From NCBI RefSeq assembly GCF_031755915.1, contig NC_083388.1, positions 25,141,001 through 25,205,000 of the forward strand: 64,000 nucleotides of DNA, read 5' to 3'. Positions within the stretch are counted from its first letter, which is position 1; each line of letters starts with the position of its first letter. The notes beneath the pieces are model-generated. The model did not search any database. It was not told where the DNA came from and was given only the letters and a program-made list of their open reading frames with translations. The DNA comes from Ziziphus jujuba. Its lineage: Eukaryota; Streptophyta; Magnoliopsida; Rosales; Rhamnaceae. Made by a program: the position numbers and the translations under genes. Positions 35,838 to 47,934 of the stretch are shown here, one piece after another.

Positions 35838-38139
35838 TGTCAGGACCCATCCAAAATTCCTCACCGGAACCCTAGACAAGCCCTGATCCCAGGGAAACCC
35901 TACCGGACCCTCCTATGGAAAATCCGGCAGAACCTCCCCTAAGGGATGGACTTACCACAAATTATTTCTGCCGCAAACTACAAGTTGTTCCACAATTTAC
36001 AGCACTTCACAACAATAACAGTAGCCCAGTGCATAAATAAAACATAAATGTCCAAATAGTATACAGAGCTTTATGAATTGCTAGTCAACAGAAATACAAC
36101 AAAGATGAAAGAAATAATACACTGAAATGAATGAGTACAAAGGTACTTCTCGAAACACGATAGCAGCGAAAAATTGGTTCGCTCCGGAAGAACGTCTACC
36201 ACCTCTTGCACCTAAGGGAACGGAACTTAAAAACGTGAGATGCTAATCATCTCAATGAGTGACCCTAACTACTGAACACTTTTAATGATAAGAATAATAA
36301 TAATAATAATAATAAGGGAATTGAATTAATACCAACAATTAATAAATAAATAATAACAGTTGGAAATGATAATTTTTCCCTCAAAACCCTCACTAATCAC
36401 TCCGTTGGAAATGTTCCCTTTTTAAAACAATTTCACAAAACCCAATATTCGTACTTCCCGAAAACCAAAGGATCAAACCATTTGAGAAACAGTAAATAAA
36501 TAAATACCCCAATATATAATTAAAATGCAATAAATTATACTAAATAATTTTTGAACACCTTTGGGGTTTGAAACTTTATTTGAAAACTACACTTGACGCA
36601 TCACACCATATACCGGTGATGCCCTCCGATACCCAGCGTCCTGAGCACCGACTGGCGGGGGGGATTAAAGAGAGAAACTTGCAAACGGCACTTCGGCGTC
36701 CCGACAGTACTGCTGCTGAAACCATCATCCCGGCCAAGGAAGGGGGTGGCTGAGGCCAATAACAAACTTGCCTGCCCACGGTCCAATGGCAACTCACGGG
36801 TGAAATAATAATACTTGCGCGCTGAACTACATATACATATACCAGAACACCAATACTGTATGAATGCGTCTAAAATAATTATTAAACCAACTGTACCGTT
36901 TTCCAAAATTTACCGTGGCAAATATACCAAATTTTCACAAAATACCATCCCACATATTTTTATTTAACAAACGGTACGGAAACATCGATAACCAATAAAC
37001 CATAATTTTTCTCGTAACACGAGGTTCAACAATTAAAATACCGCGGGCATAATTTATACAATTTAAACAAATATTTTCATAAAATAATTAACCCAATTAT
37101 GCCCGAAAATAATACTTAAAACCTCGTACGAATATTACCGAAATACACTTTGCTCATGCATAATAAATAAATTAAATCACAATAAAACCATAATTAAATT
37201 GTACCACATGAGCATAATTTAAATACCAATTAAACATAATTAATTGCCCAAAATATTTTTGAAGGTGGGTCACTCACCTTAAGCGCGTAAATCAGCTAAG
37301 ATCCTCCACTGGATCAACTCCACTACTCGTACGCGCACCTAAAACATCCACAATACCAACCAAATATATTAATATTTTATTCGGGTAATTCCCAAATGGG
37401 TACCCGGGGAGCGAACACCAAATGATATCTAAAATTTACGAGTTATATACCGAATCGAAGCTCGAGTGATGAGGATCACGGATTCGGTCTTAATTTCCGG
37501 TGATCGGACCCAAGGTGGTCGGAATCTCATCGGAAAGCTTTCGGGTTTCGACTCTGCAATTCTCCCAAACCGTCGCGAATTGGCAGAAACGGATGTCGGA
37601 TTCGGGTTCAGGAGGTCGAACACAGTCGGGAGGGATCGGCGGTGTGACTGGGTACTCGCCAGAACAGTAACTTCCGGCGAGCCGCCGCGGTTGCCGGTGG
37701 CGGTGCGTGCGGTGGCCGTTGGCTGAGATTTTTTGCAGATTTGTAGATCGAGGGGAGAGGAATCCAACGGGACCGGTGGTGAGGCAAACGGAGGCCGGAC
37801 GGCGGAGAAATCGGGGTTTGAAGAATTTCGGCCCCTCGCCGGAAAAAGCTCCGATCCCGGCGCATCGGAGGTCCGGTGGCCGTGAAATTTGGTAGGTTGG
37901 CCGGACTTGAGGAGGTGGTGAGGGGTGGCTAGTGCGTGTGGCCAGAAAATGGCCGGAAAGGGGTCAATCGGCGGTGGAGGAAAAAATTGCCGCCGATCTT
38001 CGCCGCCTCGATCCAGGCGCGTCCGGCGGCCAATGGCCGTGAAACTTTGGGGTTTTGCCGGAAATGGGGAGAGGATTCCGTCTGGCCGGCGCGTGTAAGG
38101 TGAATCGGTCGAAAAATTTAAAAACTCCGGCAGCCGGTC

Positions 38140-38185
<46 letters not shown>

Positions 38186-38682
38186 CCGAGATTTTTGTCA
38201 AATAAAAGTCACCGTGTGACACTGTTCATTCCACGTGGACCAATCAGGTGATGGCACATGGCATCACTGTGCACTTAAGCCAGATATAATAAAATATTAC
38301 GGTATCCGGCAAATTTCAAACGTCCATAACTTTTTAACCAAATGTCCGATTTAAGCGTGCCACTGGTCTATGAACTCGTATCGACGAGTACTTTACAACC
38401 ATACAAGAGTCAAAACAAAATTACACCACAAGAAAAAGTCAACTCCCGGCACCTTTTGGACTGTTTGTATCTCAACTTGTTTTGCCCATAACTTTCAAAC
38501 CGTAGCTCCGTTTTCGACGTGCTACTAGTCTACGAACTCGGGGCATCATGCACTTTGCCACGATACCCTGGTCAACTGGAAATTCCAACTGGAACAAAAA
38601 GTCAACTTTTGACCCGCTCGATCAACGGTCAACCTCGGTCAACGTGCATGGATTCCGGTGCGATTTGGGACGGGGTATTACA
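35838..38682 (-). repeat. 5' LTR of the Gypsy element
   Basis: 2845 bp, matched to the 3' LTR along its length. The CT microsatellite near 38145-38182 is longer than in the partner, and about 43 bp present in the left LTR near 28347-28390 are missing. Confidence 0.93.
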
Positions 38683-39145
38683 ACTAGGATGTCAGTTGCT
38701 CGAGGGTGAGTGTGTGGAGGGTTTAGACCATATATATGGTGCAAAGACGATTCGAGCCAAGGATATGCCCAAAGTGTTGAGTCCTGCTATTTTCTCAACA
38801 TTTGCGGTGTCTACAGCTGAGCCAAGTGGTTGATATGTTCCCAACCTTGTCGAACCCGAAAGTGAAGAAATGATCAGCATTGACATCCTTTGGGTCCTTG
38901 CAAAACTTTCCATTCACAAACACTGCAGCACATAAATTTTGTTAATTAATATCAAACACCTTTCAACAACCATATAATAGAAATTAAAATGCATGTATAA
39001 TAAAATATATACATAAAACCAGATTCGGTTTGGTTTACTGCGACGCAGAAGTCCTGAATAGGGTTGGGATCAGAGCCAGAGGCAAAGGAGGAGGCCAAAG
39101 CCAAGATAACAAAGCGTGGGAAAGGAGAAGATGAACACCTTGCAT

Positions 39146-40056
39146 TTAAGAGACTTTGTCGACAAGGAAGCGAAAATAAAAAAAATTTAATAATAATAGT
39201 AAAAATAATAATATTGAAAAAAAAGAAGAGAATTTGTTTGGAATTACAATAAAGATGAACACCTTGCAATGATTACATATGAACACCTTGCAATGATTAT
39301 TTATTTTTTTTTGTTTATTGCAATGATTACAATAAAGAGAATTTGTTTAGGATCACGTCCTTTTTTTTTTTTTTTTTTTCAAGTCACATCCAAAAATATA
39401 CATTTGGAAAAGGTTAACTTTTAACACTTTTTTGAGACTCTAACTCCAACCAAATATCATACTAACTGACCAATAAAAGAAACAAAAGGTCCATATATCA
39501 TGCTTTTTTTTTTTTTGGGCAATATATAATTAACTAATAAAAATATATGACATACTAATTATAAAAACTTTGTTTCATATTACTTTCATTTAAAATTAAT
39601 CTTGATCCAGACTTTTAAATTCAAATTAATTAAAAACATGACAATGAATGTTTATAAGTTTCAAGTCAGAGAAGATAAGTTACTGGGGAAGTGAAGGCCA
39701 AGAAAAGTAAAATGAATCACTGACTAAGTCAAAGGGCCAGATAATATGGAGAATATTTTCTCGATGGCCAACAATTTCTCAAGCTTGTAGCCATCTTGAA
39801 ACTTCTTCATATGATGGGTTGGTGGTTTTGTAATCCACTATTTTTTGATTTTTAGATCAAATGGAGTTTTCAAAAGCTTCAAGTGATCAAAACTTCCATA
39901 TGGAATTAAAAAGAGAAAGACAGAGATAAAACAGAGTTTCTGATTCAGAGATAAACAAAAGTGCTAAACCGATTGGAACAATATATATAACTGAAAAATT
40001 CAATTAGAGCTTTTACAACACCATTCTACTTATCTTATAAATGAATCCAAATCCAA
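39146..40056. other. Upstream region of GLP5 and block junction
   Basis: No gene. A T run near 39360-39379, with AT-rich sequence elsewhere. From about 39470 the sequence parallels 50430-51050, so a related unit boundary lies between GLP9 and GLP10 as well. A short motif gaacaccttgcaatgatta occurs twice near 39254-39297. Confidence 0.6.
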
Positions 40057-40152
40057 CAATAGGGAAACAAATATACGGATCCTTATTAAAATGTAGAAGT
40101 TTACATATAAATTATGAATTCATTGGCTGCTTCATATAATATAAATTAGGGT

Positions 40153-40985
40153 CTAATTATTGTTGTCAACCCAGAACTGCTTCTGGAGATTTTCAATGAC
40201 ATTCTTGTCAACTTGGAAGGCCTTGGTGAGCACATCAGGATTAATACGAGGATCTGAATCAAACACAGCGTTGGCAATGGTGATGACTCCTGCATTTTGG
40301 CTGCTGAGACCGGCAAAGGCAACTGCATTGGTATATCCCCTGTTGAACTGGAAATGAATGAGACCAACTGGGAATACAAACACATCTCCCTTGTTCAGGA
40401 CTTTAGAAAAGAGGCGGTTCTCGTCCTGGTTGGAGGTGACAAAACCAACCTCCAGTGTACCCTCTATGACTACGAGGATTTCGGTGCCGCGAGGGTGAAT
40501 GTGGGGAGGGTTTAGACCATGTGGTGCATAGTCAATACGAGCCAGAGATATGCCCAAAGTGTTGAGTCCTGCTATTTTATCGACGTTGAGTTGAGTTACA
40601 TTTGAACCAAGTGGGTTCGACGTGTCCCTAGGCTTATCGAGCCCCTGAAAGAAGAAATCATTGGCAGTGACATCCTTTGGGTTCTTGCAGAACTTTCCAT
40701 TCACAAACACTGCTCCATAAAGAAAATACGTTTTGTTAGTTCAGTAATATTATACTATCATAGTATTATAGGATATCTGGTTATCTTAGGATATAAAAAA
40801 AGTTAGTGAAGAAATACAGGAGGAGGAAAATAAAGGGTAAACATACAAGCAGATTCAATTTCAGAGTCTTTGACTGCTACACAGAAGTCCTGCAGAGGAC
40901 TGGGGTCAGAGGCAGAGGCAATAGAGGATGCCAAACCCAAAACAACAAGAGACAAAAAGATAGGAACTCCTTTCATCTTATTCAT
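40153..40985 (-). CDS. GLP: GLP6: germin-like protein, subfamily 1 type, intact
   Basis: Exon 1 is 40847-40985, exon 2 is 40153-40709 and the intron is 137 bp. The joined frame gives 231 residues from [10 protein letters not shown]; a start at the second ATG (40976) would give 228, and I used the first. A signal peptide ends at about ASA. Cupin box 1 is HIHPRGTE (H116, H118, E123) and box 2 contains H165 in [10 protein letters not shown]. The protein has NVTQL and KGD motifs, the short NQDENRLF loop and a distinctive C-terminal segment, [17 protein letters not shown]. It is the living counterpart of GLP1. Expected: secreted, manganese-binding, apoplastic GLP. Substrate is not determinable from sequence. 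Confidence 0.94.
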
Positions 40986-41070
40986 AGAGAGACTTGTCTG
41001 ATAGATGTTTTACAAACTTTCTGTTGTATATATGCAAGTGAGAGATGAGAAATCTTGGTTGCAAACCTTC

Positions 41071-41080
41071 TTATTTATAG
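41071..41080 (-). promoter_or_regulatory. TATA box of GLP6
   Basis: CTATAAATAA on the minus strand, about 90 bp upstream of the GLP6 ATG. Confidence 0.66.
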
Positions 41081-42601
41081 AGGCTTGGACTCAAGAACTA
41101 GTCTCTGCGTATTATATTATAGTAATCAATGTAAAGAATCGTTCTTCATTAAGCACTAAAAGAACAAGTAAAAACTTATTTAATTTCCTCTACAGCGTTT
41201 ACTTTTAACGTGGAAATGGTCTTTTATTTTATTTTACTTATTTATTTATTTATTTTATTTCTGATGTCTGGCAGGTATCCTTCTCTCTTCAGTTCATTCA
41301 AGCCCTTTTTTATATAAGATTTATTTTAACCATTAATATGTTGTTCTCAGTAAACGTTAAGTTTTATTAATTTGTCTCCCAGGAAGCCCCTTGTGTAAGT
41401 GCGACATAATTTTATTTATCCAATTAACATTGATTTTATTATTATTATTATTTTTTTTTAAGTTGAAAATTGTCAATGTTGTGCGTGATTTGATCAATTC
41501 GAGTATGATTCAACAAATGTTGTTTCAAAATTTTGGTTATATTAAATAAAACATATTTATAAACTGTCTCAATGGACAGCAATTATGATATTGCTTCTAG
41601 AAATTAATTATATGGTTAGAGCTTAACTTAACAACCTAAACTTTTGGGGCCGGAGAGGTTTCTATTAATGCTAGATAAAATTAAAATGCCTTTGATTGTC
41701 TTAATTTGCCAGAAGTAATCTAATAACATGATTTATTTTATTAATGCTTCTGGAAATAAAGAAAAATTCCACTTGTCTAGATGTTTATTTTCGTTTTTTA
41801 TGTTACAAATATTTTTTGCCTTTGGTTGACAAGGGTTGTTGGAACAAGCAGAAAAGTGTACGTTTACTCCAACTAATCTGTATGACATTCAGAATTAAAG
41901 TACTATCAATTGCAAGGAACTAAAAAAAAAAAAAGCGCAGAGTTCAATTAAAATTTTTTACAATTTTCTTTAATCCAAATTTGAAATGAAAATTGGCATG
42001 TGCATCAAATTATACATAAAATGAAAGTTGAATTCTACAAGTAATCAGATTAGATTTTTACTTTAAGAGAACCTGCCATTCATGCTTTTCTTGGTTGTCG
42101 TATAAAACTTTGATATTGACTCAACTTTTCATCTAAAATTTGAAGATATGGGTATTAATTTGAATTACCAAGCACCAAAAGATCAATCTAAATGACCCAA
42201 TACCTTAGTGTAAACTGTCAAATCACACGTATCATTCTTGATAATCATTTCATTTATATTGAATTATATATTATGCCACAGATTATTTGATAAAACTTTT
42301 TCATTGCTACATCTTTATCATATTTTTGTCACTGAAAGTAATTTATTGAACTGAAATTCAGAGGCATATATATATATATGGTAAGTTAATTTGTAATAGT
42401 ACTTCCCCCATGAATAGTCAAGCAGGGCCTTTATCTTTTCTGGTGGATACTTGTTCGGAATAAATTGGAATACAATCAGAATGAGACACCGGAGGAATAG
42501 TCCAAAGCAAAGTGTAAAATACTCAACAACACATGTTTCTTTCATTTTCTGCTACAGCAGTAATTTTGTGGTAATGTGAGCCTAAAGCCACTGACCATAT
42601 A

Positions 42602-44566
42602 ACTCCTGGGTTTTGGCTGGCTAAGAGCAGCAAAAGTAAGAGCATTGTAATCTCTCCTGTTGAACTCAAAATGAATGAGACCGACTAAGAATACAAACAC
42701 ATCTCCTTTGTGGAGGATTTTAGTGAAGAGTCAATTTTCATCTCGGTTGGATGTGACAAAACCAACCTCTAATGTTCCCACTACCACTAAAAGGATTTCA
42801 GTTTCGCCAGGGTGTGTGTGTGGATGGTTTAGACCATATGGTGCATAATTGATCCGAGAGATATTGTAACAGCCAAGACCACCCACATGCGATATTGTCT
42901 GCTTTGGGCCCAGCCCGTACGGTTTTGTCAAAACGCATCGCAATGGTTAGGGGGAATCCTCTTACAACCCCTACCTACCAGTCCCACTGGCACGGGCTTC
43001 CAGGCCCAATCATGATATTGTCCGCTTTGGGCCCAGCCTGCACGGTTTTACTTTTCCTTATGGGAACGCGTCGCAATGATTAGGGGAATCCTCTTACAAC
43101 CCCTACCTACCAATCCCAATGGCACGGGCTTCTAGGCCCAATGTAAAAGTCCAATCTACCCGCATGCGATATTGTCCGCTTTGGGCCCAGCTCGCACGGT
43201 TTTTTCAAAACGCGTCGCAAGGGAAAGGTATCCACACCTTCTTTTAAGGCATGCTTTGTACCCCTTTCCAACCGATGTGGGATCTCACAACCCTCCCCCC
43301 TTGGGGCCCAGACAGCCCAGTCCACCCGCATGCAATATTGTCCGCTTTGGGTCCAGCCCGCACGGTTTTGTCAAAACGCGTCGCAAGGAAAAGGTATCCA
43401 CACCCTTTTTTAAGGCATGCTTCGTTCCCCTTTCCAACCGATGTGGGATCTCACAATCCTCCCCTCTTGGGGCCCAGCATCCTCGCTGGCACACCGATCC
43501 GGGTACTGGCTCTGATACCAACTGTAACAGACTAGTCCACCTGCATGCGATATTATCCGCTTTGGGTCCAGCCCGCACGGTTTTGTCAAAACGCATCGCA
43601 AGGGAAAGGTATCCACACCCTTTTTTAAGGCATGCTTCGTTCTCCTTTCCAACCGATGTGGGATCTCACACCCAATCACGATATTGTCCGCTTTGGACCC
43701 AGCCCGCACGGTTTTGTCAAAACGCGTCACAAGGAAAAGGTATCCACACCCTTTTTTAAGGCATGCTTCGTTCCCCTTTCCAACCGATGTGGGATCTCAC
43801 AATCCTCCCCTCTTGGGGTCCAGCGTCCTCGCTGGCACACCGATCCGGGTACTGGCTCTGATACCAACTGTAACAGACCAGTCCACCTGCATGCGATATT
43901 GTCCGCTTTGGGCCCAGCCCGCACGGTTTTGTCAAAACGCATCGCAAAGGAAATGTATCCACACCCTCTTTTAAGGCATACTTCGTTCCCCTTTCCAACC
44001 GATGTGGGATCTCACAATCCTCCCCCCTTGGGGCCCAGCGTGCTCGCTGGCACACCGATCCAGATACTGGCTCTGATACCATCTGTAACAGTCCAGAACA
44101 CCCGCATGCGATATTATCCGCTTTGGGTATAAGCCATGCTTCGTTCTCCTTTCCAACAGATGTGGGATCTCACAAATATACCCAAAGTGTTGAGTCCTGG
44201 TATCTTGTCCATGTTGGCTATGTTTACCGCTGAGCCAAGTGGGTTTAATATGTTTCCAACCTCGTCGACCCGAAACTAAAGAAATCATCAGCACTGACGT
44301 CCTTTGGGTTCTTGCAGAACTTTCCACTAACAAACACTGCATCACATAAATTTTTGTAATTAGTATCAAACACATTTTAACAAGTACCATATAATAGAAA
44401 TTTAAATGCATGCATATTAATATAATATTGTATATGTACAACCATGGGTTTTGGTGTCATTTAATGCCACACAGAAGTCCTGAACAGGGTCGGGATCAGA
44501 GGCAGAGGCAAAGGAAGAGGCCAAAGCCAAAATGACAAAAGATAAAAGGAGATGAGGACCTTGGAT
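42602..44566 (-). pseudogene. GLP7: truncated germin-like pseudogene split by a TRIM array
   Basis: Exon 2 pieces lie at 42602-42864 and 44175-44336, and exon 1 at about 44440-44566. The gene lacks its 3' third exactly as GLP2 does, and the start codon is ATC as in GLP2. Otherwise exon 1 reads as a normal signal peptide and [10 protein letters not shown] segment. Exon 2 is interrupted by a 1.31-kb array of TRIM LTRs with a near-perfect 5-bp duplication (GATAT / AATAT). GLP2 shows the uninterrupted exon at this point (near 16498-16512). Confidence 0.92.
42865..44174 (-). mobile_element. Multi-LTR TRIM array
   Basis: Seven LTR-derived units in minus orientation. Intact 148-bp LTRs (TGTAA...GATCTCACA) are at 43142-43289, 43523-43670 and 43869-44016. 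Units lacking the first bases are at about 43311-43455 and 43671-43801. An internally deleted one is 44084-44174, and the first unit, 42865-43141, is rearranged with two copies of an AGGGGAATCCTCTTACAACC segment. Internal segments with purine tract and primer site (GGCTCTGATACCA) lie at 43456-43522, 43802-43868 and 44017-44083. No coding capacity. The many short frames here are translations of the repeats. Confidence 0.9.
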
Positions 44567-45330
44567 TTTAGAGAGACTTTTCTTAACTTGTATTTAGCAA
44601 CAAAAGACATTTTAATCGTGGCTAATACCCTGTTTTTTTGTTGAGTGTTTTTTATGTAAAAGTTCTATAACATCTTTTTTTTTTTTTTTTTTGTGTTTTA
44701 AGTTGCTTCCCCACCTTAATATCTTTACGTACATGGAATAAAAAATTACGCTCTGCTGAATAAAAAATGAAAAAAAGTAATTCGTTTCCTGTTCTACAAT
44801 ATCTTTCTATTGGTTTTTATTTATTGATGTATAAGTGTCCGTTACACTATCAAATTTATGAGAATATTTTTTTTCCATGGCCAAAAATTTCTCAAGCTCG
44901 AGTTGAAACCTCTCAATATGATGGAGTGATGGCATTGTAATCCTTGCTATTTTTATTTTTTACATCAAATAAAGTTTTCAAAACCTTCAAGTGATGGAAA
45001 CTTTTATATGAAAAAAATAAAATAAAATAAAAAAGAGAAAGACAGAAGATAAAACTAGATAAAACAGAGTTTCTGTTTCAAAGACAAACAAATTTGCTAA
45101 ACAAATTGGAACTAAAAAAAGTTCAATTAGAGATTTTACAACAACATTCTATTTATTTTATAAATGAATCTGAATCCAGCAATAGGGAAACAAATATAGC
45201 AATCCTTATTAAAATGTAAAAGTAAACATGTTCCAACAATAGGGAAACAAAATATACGAATCCTTATTAAAATGTAAAAGTTTTCATATAGATGAATTCA
45301 TTGGCTGATTCATATAATATAAATTAGGGT
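44567..45330. other. Spacer between GLP7 and GLP8
   Basis: AT-rich, no gene. Parallel to 16897-17587. The motif aatagggaaacaaa followed by the GLP 3' flank appears twice (near 45181 and 45239), so part of the 3' flank is tandemly repeated. Confidence 0.65.
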
Positions 45331-46147
45331 CTAATTATTGTTGTCAACCCAGAACTGCTTCTGGAGGTAGTCAATGATATTCTTGTCAACTTGGAAGGCC
45401 TTGGTGAGCACATCAGGATTAATACGAGGATCTGAATCAAACACAGCGTTAGCAATGGTGATTACTCCTGCATTTTGACTGCTGAGACCAGCGAAGGCGA
45501 CTGCATTGGTATATCCCCTGTTGAACTGGAAATGAATGAGACCAATTGGGAAAACAAACACATCTCCCTTGTTGAGGATTTTAGTGAAGAGTTTGTTGCT
45601 TCCATCTTGTTGGTTGGAAGTGACAAATCCAACCTCCAGAGTACCCTCTACGACTACTAGGATTTCAGTGCCCCGAGGGTGAGTATGGGGAGGGTTTAGG
45701 CCATATGGTGCATAGTCAATGCGAGCCAGGGATATGCCCAAAGTGTTGAGTCCTGGTATTTTATCAACATTGAGTTGAGTTACATTTGAGCCGACTCGGT
45801 TTGATGTGTTTCCTGGCTTGTCAAGCCCCGAAAAGAAGAAATCATTGGCAGTAACATACTTCGGGTCCTTGCAGAACTTTCCATTCACGAACACTGCACC
45901 ATATATAAAGAAAGTACTTTTGTAATCAGTTCAGAAATATTGTATAGTATATGGTTATCTAGGATATAAAAAGTCAGTGAAGAAATACAAGGAAGGAAAA
46001 TAAAAAGGCAAACATACAAGCAGATTTAATTTCAGAGTCTTTGACTGCAACACAGAAGTCCTGCAGAGGGCTTGGGTCGTAAGCAGAGGCAAAAGAGGAT
46101 GCCAAACCCAAAACCAGAAGAGATAAAAGAAAATGAACGCCTTGCAT
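45331..46147 (-). CDS. GLP: GLP8: germin-like protein, subfamily 1 type, intact
   Basis: Exon 1 is 46018-46147, exon 2 is 45331-45893 and the intron is 124 bp. The protein has 230 residues. The signal peptide, C32/C51, box 1 (H113, H115, E120 in HTHPRGTE) and box 2 (H164 in [10 protein letters not shown]) are all present. It also has the unusual [10 protein letters not shown] segment found otherwise only in GLP3 in this window. It is the direct counterpart of GLP3 in the second block and nearly identical to it, which implies recent duplication or ongoing conversion. Expected role as for GLP3. Confidence 0.95.
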
Positions 46148-46227
46148 GCTTGTCTGATGGATAATCTGCTATGTTCTTAATTTCTTAATGCAAAAGAGGG
46201 ATGAGAAATCTTGGTGGGCAATATTCC

Positions 46228-46237
46228 CTATTTATAG
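46228..46237 (-). promoter_or_regulatory. TATA box of GLP8
   Basis: CTATAAATAG on the minus strand, about 80-90 bp upstream of the ATG, within a block nearly identical to the GLP3 promoter. Confidence 0.7.
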
Positions 46238-47934
46238 AGGCCAAAGTCAGGAACTAGTCTCCGCATGTTTTGTATAAGAAAGTAAGGAAACAGAAAGGAG
46301 ACTTGAAAATTTATCCACTGGGTATTGATTTAATAGTATAATAATCGATGAAGAATCATTCTTTATTAATCACCAAAAGAACAAGTAAAATTTAAAATGG
46401 AAATGGTCTTATTTTATTTTATTTTATTTATCCTAGTGTCTTACAGGTATCCTTTTTCTCTTTATTAATGCCCTTTTTCCCATATTAGATTTGTTTAAAC
46501 CATTTAATTGGTTTATTCCACTTGGAAGTTCCATAATTTACTTTAGCTAATCAACGCTGATATTTTGTAAGTTGAAAACTCACTGTTGTGCGTGATTTGA
46601 TCAATTCAATATATTAATATATATATTGTTTGACTTGGCATTAAATAAAATATATTTAGAAACTCTTGATGGACAGCAATTGTAATCATTTTTTCAAATG
46701 AATTTATTACATGGCTAGTTAAAGCATAACTAAACAACCTAATCTTTTGAGGCCGGCGCAGAGAGGTTTCTTAAAAATGCTAGATAAATTTTAGATGCCT
46801 TTGATTGTGTCTTAATTTTCCTAAATTAATTTATTAACATGATTTATTATATGAAAGCTTCTAGAAATGAAGAAAAATTCTACTAGTCTAAAATGTTTCA
46901 TTCGATTTTTATGCTTCAAAAATTCATGGCTTTAGATGTCAAGGGTTTGATGGATTTACTCCAATTAATCAGTATATATCAATTTGAAAGTACTATTAGT
47001 TGCAAAAATTGGAAAAACAGAGTTTCAATTGGAATTTCTTATAATTTTTTTTAATATATAAATTGAAAAGAAAATTGGCTTAAGCCTCAGATTATACATG
47101 TAATGAAAATGGAATTTGACAGCAATCAGATTAACTTTTTAATTTTGAGGACATTTGACAAGTAATTATGCTTTTTTGGGGCTGTCCTATAAAACTTTCG
47201 TACTGACTAAACATTTCGCATAAAATTTGAAGAAATTGGTATTAATTTCAATTGCCAAGTACCAAAAAGGCTAATCAAAATTACGAAGCACCTTTAGTTC
47301 ATACTGAATTTAAAATACCACTAGTTATTTGAAAAAAAAAAAAATTGATTGTTATATTTTTATCATATTTTTGTCACTGAAAGTAATTAGAGACAATTAA
47401 AAATCAAGGGCATCAACAGGAACATAGTCTTAGCATTTTTATATGCTAAAATAATTTTGTAGCAGTACTTCCCTATGAATAGTTAAGTAAGGCTTCTATC
47501 TTTTCTGGTGGATAGTGATTAGTCGTTCGGAATTAATTTGAATATGATCAGTATGAGGCTACAGAATATCTAATTGTCCACAGCAAAGTATAATATACTC
47601 AACAACATCCAATGCTATTCATTTGCTGGTATTACAGTAGTTATGTGGTCATGTGAGCCCTAACCCCTAAAACCAGTGCTGACCATATATTATGTTGATC
47701 AAGGAAACTTTTAACTTCGAAAACTAAATTATGAGAGGGTAGAGAGACAGAGCTGCTTAAGAAAAAGTAAATAAAACGACATGCAATTAGAGAATGGTAT
47801 ACAGCACCATTTGTTTTATTAGAAATTAAACTTATTCCAAGGGAAACACATTTATCAATCATTATTACACTGTTAAATAAAGTAATAAATAGTTTATGAA
47901 TTCATTGGCTGCTTCATATAACATAAATTAGGGT
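46238..47934. other. Spacer between GLP8 and GLP9
   Basis: No gene seen. Parallel to 18489-20209 over most of its length, with short indels. Confidence 0.65.

Larger units (their letters stand above)
28217..38682 (-). mobile_element. Ty3/Gypsy retrotransposon with 2.85-kb LTRs (chromovirus-like)
   Basis: LTRs are 28217-31075 and 35838-38682, with ends TGTCAGGACCC (TATCAGG in the left copy) and GGTGTTACA. ACTAG (28212-28216 and 38683-38687) is the target-site duplication within GLP5 exon 2. The primer site TTGGTATCAGAGCATA lies just inside the right LTR (35824-35837, read on the minus strand), and a purine tract (AAGGGGGGAGG) just inside the left. The two LTRs differ by few substitutions plus a deletion of about 43 bp near 35961 and a longer CT run near 38145, so the insertion is fairly recent. 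The polyprotein is full length in content but broken by stops. Confidence 0.95.
23044..39145 (-). pseudogene. GLP5: germin-like pseudogene split by two retrotransposons
   Basis: Three pieces of exon 2 (23044-23087, 27930-28216, 38683-38922) and an exon 1 at about 39017-39145 together form one GLP gene of the GLP10 type. A Copia-type insertion separates the first two pieces and a 10.5-kb Gypsy element the next two. Each has a 5-bp duplication of exon sequence (AATAA, ACTAG). Further damage: TGG to TAG near the C-terminus (residue W of QFW), a frameshift in the signal-peptide region after MQGVHLLLS, frame changes in the middle piece, and a donor that no longer has GT at the family position. Cupin box 1 is in the third piece. 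The unoccupied order of exon sequence can be checked base by base against GLP10. Confidence 0.92.
40057..42601. repeat. Segmental duplicate A2 (GLP6 unit), pairs with 1120-4274
   Basis: Intact counterpart of the first unit, with no TRIM in the intron and no solo LTR. The spacer 40986-42601 has no gene other than the GLP6 promoter. It ends at gaccatataactcctggg, the empty version of the solo-LTR target. Confidence 0.9.

Noticed and set aside
43172..44132. Overlapping frames with repeated CPLWAQPARF and FPFPTDVG segments
   Set aside because: They are the TRIM LTR read in several frames, and appear at each TRIM locus. Not a repeat protein.
43142..44174. CRISPR-like array of regularly spaced repeats
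   Set aside because: The repeats are 148-bp retrotransposon LTRs separated by primer-site and purine-tract segments in a plant genome. Not a CRISPR array.
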